From Hofstenia miamia (lineage: Eukaryota > Xenacoelomorpha > Acoela > Hofsteniidae): a stretch of 64,000 bases of DNA. The stretch's first letter is position 1. The number at the start of each line of letters is the position of its first letter. A model generated the notes under the pieces. That model saw nothing but the letters and a program-made list of their open reading frames with translations. It was not told the DNA's origin and searched no databases. The position numbers and the translations under genes are program-made. The stretch is from the NCBI GenBank assembly GCA_900660155.1, contig CABFPE010000144.1, forward strand, positions 647,303 to 711,302, in the 5' to 3' direction. Below, piece after piece: positions 57,292-64,000 of this stretch.

Positions 57292-58666
57292 CAGAGGTAT
57301 ACGTGGGTCAAACTGGGTCTGGGTCACATTTTGTGTAGTTGGGTCTGGGTCTGAGTCTGTTAACATAATTTTGAATTGGGTCAAATCAATGCTGTATAAT
57401 GCACAAATTGAACTTTGTATCTGTAAAGTAATTATTGTCAATAAATAATTGTCACATACATGTATATCTTTAAATTTTGTTCAACTAAGATTTATGTTAC
57501 CCATATTTACCCCAAAAATTTCATTCCATCAAGAAAATTGCGTCAGCATTACTCCCTCTGCTGGTAGAGAGAAGCAAAGCTTCGTTAATCGAGGCTATTG
57601 ACGTCTTTTGAAACCACTAAACACAGTTTTCGATATGCTTGAGTTTAGCCACGTCACTACTGTTCAGAATGTTGCTCCTGGTTTTTATTCGATTAGAAAC
57701 TTATTAGCACCAGTCACTGAAGATTGTCCCATTATTAGTGGTCTTAAACAACACTTTATTCAGTCCGTTGATGGGAAGTGGTGGAACTCAGTTACCATGT
57801 TACGCTGGACTGGAACATTTTAAGACCCTTCTCTCAAGAAATTTAATTTCATTCCTGAACAGATTGATAGGTAGACGATATTGCAACAGGCCATGGAAAA
57901 CTTGGATACACTAGCACAGTCGTTTGATAAACAAGATGATCAGACTCTATCAAAGTCTGCGAGCACATCATCCTCCCCAATAACTGAAGCTGTAATTAGA
58001 CCTGAAGTTCGAAAAGTGTATCCCTCGCGTCATTTCGAAGTCAACAGGGTGATGTGGTCGCTCTGTCAAATGCGCCAAACCTCCAACTTCACTACTCCAA
58101 GCGTGGATTCAAACTTGAGCTATTGAATTTTTGTAAACTTGAAATAAGTAGAACAGATTGATGCATGTGTGGATCCCTAATCTGGATTATTCAATCCCCT
58201 AATTTGGAGGAAAGACAACATTTCACAGTATCTCTTTTTAGGATACTGTGCTGCTCAAGTCTTTTTTATTCAAGCCTCAGAAAGCGAGTCTGAGCGTCAT
58301 TTCTCTGTTGCTGGGCATTTGAACAAGAAAAAGGACAGAGCGACTCTTCGAGCAGATGCGCTTGAAGCATAAGTTGTGGTTGCAACAAGCAAAAAACTTG
58401 GTTTGCGCTAAAAACAGCGCCATTTGTAAACAATAGAAGAATAGATTAGTTTTGCAATGTTATTCATGTTTGTTTATTAGATATATTAATCAGAAACTTT
58501 TTTTGTGTGAAACTGGGACATAATTTAAATTGGGTCTGGGTCAGCTCGGCTGTGGATCCAAATAGGTCAGGGTCAGCTCGGCTGTGGGTCCAATTGGGTC
58601 TGGGTCAGCTCGGCTGAGGTTCCAAATGGGTCTGGGTCAACATTCAGTGACCCACTTACACCTCTA
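57292..58666 (+). mobile_element. Fourth hAT element, 1375 bp, with subterminal repeats
   Basis: The ends are CAGAGGTATACGTGGGTCA (57292) and TAGAGGTGTAAGTGGGTCA (minus strand, ending 58666), with an imperfect 8-bp flanking repeat. Pieces of a plus-strand transposase are readable: HFIQSVDGKWWNSVTMLRW (about 57755), PITEAVIRPEVRKVYPSRH (about 57985) and the dimerisation block SESESERHFSVAGHLNKKK (about 58275). The catalytic N-terminal half is missing and several stops are present. Near the right end three copies of a 37-nt repeat (58531-58640) form a subterminal array, as in hAT elements whose transposase binds repeated short words. Confidence 0.8.
58531..58640. repeat. 37-nt subterminal tandem repeat, three copies
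   Basis: Each copy carries GGGTCAGCTCGGCTG followed by a TCCAAAT or TCCAATT word. The left end has related TGGGTCTGGGTC words (57317-57355). Confidence 0.85.
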
Positions 58667-58674
58667 CTAAAGCT

Positions 58675-60716
58675 AATCTATTGGAGTTGGGTTTCTGGGG
58701 CTTACTTCCATAGCCCTTAGACGGCCAATTTTTTTTTCCATAAACCGTATGCAATTGATCGCAATAAAATATTAAGATTATCGCCTGAATTTTTCTCAGC
58801 TTTTTAATAGACAACTACCATATCAATGGCTCTGTAATTGCAAGTAGAGACAGCTATCCTAACTATCAATAGCTTGTTAAAATTTCAAACATCTGCATTA
58901 CAGTGCTGTAAGGATATATTGCTTAAAATGTACTACATATTTCTTTGACATGTTTGCAAAGACTTTTGACGCAACTGTATTTTCTGATGAAATTTCAATT
59001 TTTGAAATGATGTTATTGCTTTCTAAGAAGCCTAATATATATTCAGTTATTTCTATTAGTCCTCTAGGCATTACGACAAATATAACCATGTAATGACAAA
59101 ATTCCAATTTATCTTTAGAATCTCATGAAGGAAATTTACTCATTCTTAAAATTGGAACGCGACAATTATGGGACGCTTTTGAGAAAGCCTTTTGATTTTT
59201 GTGAGAAGTTCTCACCAAAAATATAATAAAGTGCAGTTTACTAAACTAATTTTATTAAAAAATTAACGTTTATTGCTTGTAACATAGCTATTTATTTAAT
59301 TTGATTTAATGTTTAATTCATTCGGTGTGATTACAGTGTAAAAACAATTTATAAATTTCTTAGAATTATATTGCGTATATTTCCATTGTGAAAATATTTA
59401 AAAAATGTTCTTATTAATTCAGTAAAAATTAGAAACATTTTGTAACATCTGCATTGAAAAAGATAGTTTGTTAATGGGTAAATGCTAAATTCAAAAATGG
59501 TCTGTTTTCATTTTTCTAGTTATTTGCATTGACTTTGAAATGTAATTACAAACATTTATCATTCGTTTAATCAGTTTGATGAAACAACCTAAATCTTGAA
59601 GTTGTCATATTAAACGGCAATTAATTGGCAATACATTAAAAACTTGCATTCGATTAATGTATCTAAGAAAGTTATTTGGACCATGTTTTAAAGAGATTTA
59701 AGTATACATAACTGTGCATTTAAGTTTTAGAATCAAAATCCAAAGTCCGAAATATTTTATCTAAGATAACACCAATATCAGTTGGTGAATCAGAAAACCT
59801 ATTTATCAAGGATATCTAATTAGTCAGAACTTAAAAATTCAAAAAGAGGGGATTCGTTTAAGGGTTCAAATGAAATAAATCTAAGAGATTTCAAAGTATT
59901 AAGTAATGTTATTGTTGTATTTGAAACATAAATATACTACAGATGAAATATTTTTGAAGTAAATTATGAAAATGTAATTCAAATTCAATTAAATTTTGCT
60001 AGTTTCCTTTCAGAAAAATTATACATGGACATTTCGTGCCAAATATCATTTCGAGGTTTCTAAAACTATCAGTAACGTCAATCTCTAAGTAACCTTATGC
60101 ACTAATAAAATATTTTCGAAAACTTTCTTATGCATCTCATGTAAAAACCTTCGAGTTCATCAAAAAATCTTGTGTAAGTTCGAAATTCTTAGTTTCTTTT
60201 GTCTTTTATGACCTCTCGCACTTCTATTCATAATGATAGCTCTTCATTAAATTATTTTCAGATATCTTCGTAAGATTGCATTTGTAATTTATCTAAATAG
60301 TACCAGAACGTTGAATGGCTTGTTGATGGTATTTCCAAAATACAGTTCATACTTTCAAGTTTTCTGGTAAATTCTGTTTGCAGTCAGTGTCATTTCATGT
60401 AAAACTATTTATTATAGCTTGTTTGTAAACCTTTATGATTTGAATCACTTCAAGATTAGTTGCCATAGGATGTCATAATAATGAAACTGATTATTGAATC
60501 AAAGACTACACCTTTTACCGTTCAACTTAAAAACTAACGCATTTAAATTAAGCATAGCGCATTTAAATTAAAACATAACGCAATCAATTCAAAATATACG
60601 CTATTCAATTTAATGTAAAAATCAAGCTATGACATTATTCAAAAAATGAAGCTAAGAAACAAAAGAACTATAAATGAATACAATGTTTACTTTATTTTCC
60701 ATACAGGAAATCATCT
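58675..60716. other. Long gene-free stretch
   Basis: About 2 kb of AT-rich DNA. The minus-strand frame 58898-59107 is open but unrecognised and has no splice context that I trust. It probably includes the 3' flank of the gene at 60717. Confidence 0.4.
60691..60696 (-). promoter_or_regulatory. Polyadenylation signal AATAAA
   Basis: AATAAA on the minus strand, 21 nt past the stop codon at 60717, in the normal place for 3' end formation of the gene at 60717-61218. Confidence 0.55.
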
Positions 60717-61218
60717 TCAGCCATAAATCTTGTGCGTAGCCTCTGCATATGCTGCAATTGCATGAATAGAGCCATCGTGATTATCCTTTACAAAACCGAG
60801 CTATAATTAATAAAATTGAAATTTAATCAGGAAACTTGCTCAGGAAAATATAGGAAAAACAGTAATACCGTATGCTAAATGGCTATATATTCTTCTTTTA
60901 AAAGTTCGAATTTATTCCTAGAAGCCATTCTACAGTATAATAATAAGCTTTTGAAGCAAATTTTTTATAGTAGTCGGGCTTTTTACTCTTACTATGTGAA
61001 ATACCGGAATTTTCATAGGAACGATTAAAAATCTTCATAGTTTAAATAATTAAACAAAATGGTCAAAGCGACTAAATTTTAAAAATATATAAATTGTTCA
61101 TCATAACGTTGAGAAATGAATCTTACCCGGGATTTTATCCTTAATACAAAATCTTTGGCAGCAGCCGTGGCTTTTTGTCCGCGACCATGGCCGCAAAACA
61201 CTAATCCAAATATTTGGT
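60717..61218 (-). CDS. Last two exons of an unknown gene
   Basis: The exon at 61218-61127 reads FGLVFCGHGRGQKATAAAKD and on, ending at a strong donor CGG|GTAAGA. The exon at 60800-60717 follows TAATTATAG, reads LGFVKDNHDGSIHAIAAYAE and ends ATHKIYG-stop. Both splice sites are phase 0, giving SR-LG at the join, and an AATAAA follows the stop. The two exons are less AT-rich than all their surroundings. I do not recognise the family. The KDNHDGSIHAI tail is faintly like KDSNVGIAHAI at the end of the gene at 63439. Exons further upstream were not found. Confidence 0.55.
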
Positions 61219-61889
61219 CTATTTAAGGTCAGTGCTGCACAACTACACTGTCAAATTCCAAAGGACAAAATGGACAGTCCACCTTTATCACACATAAAAA
61301 AGTTTTGGTCTTATGTCAAATCGAGGACTAAAAGGATACTCATTGCAGTTAGGCGAATCCAAATATTAGAAAATCCCCAAGCCTATATAATTCTTATGAA
61401 TTAAATGAAAGGTATTTTTGAAGATTCATTCAGATATTCGATGGCCCTATTTATGTAATTCGTTCTTTAAGCATATACAGAGGCAATACGCAGGATTTAT
61501 GTCTGAAGATGATCCTGTTTCAGTTTCGCAAAATTTAAGGTTTGCAGCAAATACTGGTTTTAAGTACATTGTATAGATGCAAATTTATTATAAGCAAGGC
61601 TCCCAAAGGCACTGCTGTTAACAGCAGCAAGCTGGAGACTCATGAATATTCATTCATTTTACAATTGTGTTTTGCATTGTATGCATTTATAGCTTCTCAT
61701 TCCTTGTTCTTTACCATTTGTTGTACCATTTGGTACAATTTTCGAAGCATTTATTTATACAATGTTATACAATTAGAGGATTTATATAGTGATTCTGGCA
61801 GACGACTTTATTGCTGATTTTATTCATATTTTTTCTTTATGTTTTATAGTTATTTTGTTCTTTGTGTTATATGTTTCATAGATATTTAT
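61219..61889. other. Mostly anonymous; possible LINE words
   Basis: SPPLSHIKKFWSYVKSRTK (plus, about 61275-61331) resembles the linker between endonuclease and RT in many LINEs (KFWSYIKS). No further blocks were found, so this is only a hint. Confidence 0.3.
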
Positions 61890-62200
61890 CTGAAAAGAGA
61901 AACAGAAGCACTGATATAGCATCACATGAGCAAACTTGGTGAAGAAGCACATATACCGAAAAGTTCAGATAATTGACAAAGCAGGATATGTAAGAAAGAG
62001 TTGGAGACAATAGATCACCTGATAGCGGGGCGTGAGCTGTTGGTTTGGAATGAGAACAATTTCAGTCATGGTAAGGTAGAAGGCATGATACATTAGAGCT
62101 TGAGTAGACAACTTGGATTAAAAACAGGAGATAAGTGGCATGAGAACAAGCGACAGGGAGTAGCAGAGAATAAGAAAGTTACAACTTACAAACTAGCAAG
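61890..62200 (+). pseudogene. LINE fragment F, R2/R4-like C-terminal zinc-binding end
   Basis: The plus strand reads CRICKKELETIDHLIAGREL (about 61990; C-x2-C ... H), then LSRQLGLKTGDKWHENK and VAENKKVTTY. This is the usual C-terminal order in LINEs of the kind at 51316: a CCHC-type motif, then a KWYEH-like and an ENK-VT-like block. The last Cys of the motif is replaced by Arg, and a stop separates the blocks. Only the tail of ORF2 is present. Confidence 0.6.
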
Positions 62201-63438
62201 GTGATAGAATCATGGAGGCCAGACACAGTAGTAATAGGTAAAAAGGACGGATGGGGGTATTTGACAGTACATTTTCACAGTAATTTGTGCAATCTCCAAT
62301 TTTTCAGGAATTCTAGCATAAGTCCATTCACAATATAACCTTAGGCTGTACTTACGTCGAATGAAACTAGTTAAGTCTTTGCCACGAGAGTCTTTGACAG
62401 CTGACACGTGCATTTTATTGATTCTATATTTCTTCTTTCAATCACTTTTCATTTATTAAATTGATGTAATTATTTTTTAAATAAAATTGCAAGAGGGCTG
62501 CAATATTTTGCTCGTAACTGTATATATGAATTTCAATAAGTTATGTTTTCTTAGTTGCATAATAAATAATTTGGAATTGGCAATAGATATTTCTAAGTTA
62601 AGACGCATTAGTTAGAAAAATTCCTATCTAGTATTATGAAGAATTTCCCAATATGCAACCTAATTGGTATATTAAACTATGTTTGAAGTAAGACACTGCT
62701 CCAAATTTGAATATTAAACTTTTGAATAAATATAAATAACTAATTATGTGTACTTTTATGGTATAGGTTTACCCGGTTAATTATACACAAAATAAACACT
62801 AGAACAATTGATGAACTTGCAATAATACTGTATGCCTTGAAGATAATTAATGTTTGAAGCAGCTGATTTAAGTTTTGGTAGACAAAATCCACCAAGAACA
62901 AATTAATTGTTTTTTTTAGCAAAAACTACCCAACTGCCTTTATTTTATAGATTTTGTTGGAATTTTGATTTAATAAGTGGATGGGAAGAAAAATGCACAC
63001 AAAGTAATATAAATGTGCCAAGGAAATTTTATTAAGGCTATACACTTACTGACATCAGTAATATTGCACAAACTGCTAGTTTTGAATGAAAATGCATCCC
63101 TAAAAATTTCGTCCTTGAAAATCATGCTTAAATTATGTTTATATCTTATCAATTTTAGAAAATGTTATGTTAATAAAAACCCTCGCGTTAGAAGAAAAAT
63201 CTTTATCCGATTATATGATAAAACTCCATTATTTGAAAATCCTGCAACTTCTAGATTGTGATGTAAGCAGAAATCTACTCTGAAGTATATGTATATAAAT
63301 TTGACACATTGAGTAATATATATCATAAGCTGAAACGTACTATTCTTCGTTTCTGATAATACGTTTTTCAAAATTATGAAATTTCAACAATATATTGTAA
63401 TTTTTCAGTGCACGGTGCAACAATAGATACGCACATTC
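62201..63438. other. Gene-free stretch
   Basis: No gene supported. The minus-strand frame 62210-62413 and others here lack recognisable similarity. Confidence 0.4.
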
Positions 63439-64000
63439 TCAGATTCCAAAGAAGCCAATTGCATGAGCAATTCCTACATTAGAATCTTTATCCTTTAGCA
63501 GCTCAGAAGAATAATTTATAGTTTTTGTTTTACCAGGTAATGTATAAACTATTGCAGTTGATGGAAGTACTACTCCTGCAAACATGTCTTGATCTTGAAC
63601 AACTGTTAACCAGCCACCGTTTGTATCACCATCACCAATGTGCAGTTCATAATTTTCCCCTACTTTATTTATGCCGAAAACTTCTGCCTTTGTGCAATCA
63701 TCATGCCATGGCTGATACACAACCGATGAATTGTCAAAAAATGTGGAAATGCTTTTTCCATACACTTGAAATCGCAAAGAAAGTTTTTCATTTCCAGCTT
63801 TATCAAACAGGCGAATCTCTAGAAACATAAAGTTTCCAATGTTTTTTATAACTTGAGAATCACGATATTCCAAGCCGCTCGACATAGAAATCCCTCCCAA
63901 CGTACCTTTGTTCAAATCTTTATCTTGATTTAAGAGTTTCTCAAAGCTTGTTCTGCTATCACCAACGTATTTTAGCATCAACTTCCACGGGTAGTACGAT
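63439..64000 (-). CDS. Secreted matrix- or fibrinogen-like protein, C-terminal part, cut by window edge
   Basis: The frame is open from the window edge (YYPWKLMLKYVGDSRTSF upstream of the first ATG at 63978) to the stop at 63439, about 187 codons. The protein therefore begins outside the window. Features: SVVYQPWHDDC, then YELHIGDGDTNGGWLTVV, then TINYSSELLKDKDSNVGIAH and the end AIGFFGI. The order SPW-like, D-x-GW-like and AD-x-AIF-like blocks recalls secreted proteins of cnidarians described as fibrinogen-like or uncharacterised skeletal-matrix proteins. That resemblance is from memory and loose. The frame is clean and looks like a live gene. It may instead be a lectin-type domain of another family. 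Confidence 0.6.
   Translation of the reverse strand, partial: SYYPWKLMLKYVGDSRTSFEKLLNQDKDLNKGTLGGISMSSGLEYRDSQVIKNIGNFMFLEIRLFDKAGNEKLSLRFQVYGKSISTFFDNSSVVYQPWHDDCTKAEVFGINKVGENYELHIGDGDTNGGWLTVVQDQDMFAGVVLPSTAIVYTLPGKTKTINYSSELLKDKDSNVGIAHAIGFFGI

Noticed and set aside
58898-59107. 69-codon minus-strand frame
   Set aside because: Plausible composition but no acceptor, donor or homology that I can support.
62210-62413. 67-codon minus-strand frame, considered as a transposase N-terminus
   Set aside because: No helix-turn-helix signature or terminal repeats could be shown.
1-64000. tRNA, rRNA, CRISPR arrays, bacterial operons
   Set aside because: No cloverleaf with A/B boxes, no conserved rRNA cores, no regularly spaced repeats and no operon-like gene order were seen.

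Overview
The window looks like a piece of an AT-rich animal genome (roughly 70% A+T by eye). It has spliced genes with GT-AG introns, AATAAA signals, long (TA)n runs, scaffold gaps, and an animal-type mix of hAT, Tc1/mariner, CR1-like and R2/R4-like LINEs and Ty3/gypsy LTR elements. A cnidarian such as a hydrozoan is my best guess, from the A+T content, the element mix and the style of the orphan proteins. That guess is an inference; no gene here proves it. No rRNA, tRNA, CRISPR or bacterial operon is visible.

Host genes are few. (1) A CNBD2-like cyclic-nucleotide-binding protein lies on the minus strand at 829-5220, in two exons that join in phase. (2) An unfamiliar, cysteine-rich, helical and probably secreted protein lies on the plus strand at 21765-23821, in at least two exons joined in phase. 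(3) The last two exons of an unknown gene lie on the minus strand at 60717-61218, with an AATAAA just past the stop. (4) A truncated gene runs off the right edge on the minus strand (63439-64000) and resembles secreted fibrinogen-like or organic-matrix proteins of cnidarians. A short minus-strand ORF at 56312-56647 may be a further exon.

Layout: 0-5 kb holds the CNBD2-like gene. 6-18 kb is a graveyard of LINE pieces (two CR1-like copies, an ORF1+EN copy and a lone RT piece), a Tc1-like element with paired direct repeats in its inverted ends, a hAT relic and a 209-bp hAT MITE. 21-24 kb holds the orphan gene. 24.8-30.7 kb is a DNA-transposon cluster: a hAT element with another hAT nested in it, a third hAT, a Tc1-like transposase and a ZMYM1-like hAT transposase. 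31-38.9 kb is a decayed minus-strand Ty3/gypsy element. 39-41.6 kb is a broken duplicate of the CNBD2-like locus. 42-45.6 kb (plus) and 49.6-50.8 kb (minus) are two more related gypsy fossils, separated by a transposon-associated coding relic and a 1000-N gap. 51.3-56.2 kb holds an R2/R4-like LINE piece, a short LTR element with both LTRs and no visible pol, and a mariner. 57.3-58.7 kb is another hAT. The rest to 63.4 kb is mostly anonymous AT-rich DNA with one LINE tail.

The transposons dominate and explain most of the structure. Five hAT elements have visible 8-bp target duplications (three perfect, one at 7/8, one at 6/8), so their borders are well fixed. Two of the three single-N positions sit between near-identical tandem copies and look like assembly joins rather than biology. 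The genes do not form an evident pathway; the orphan and edge genes both suggest secreted proteins.
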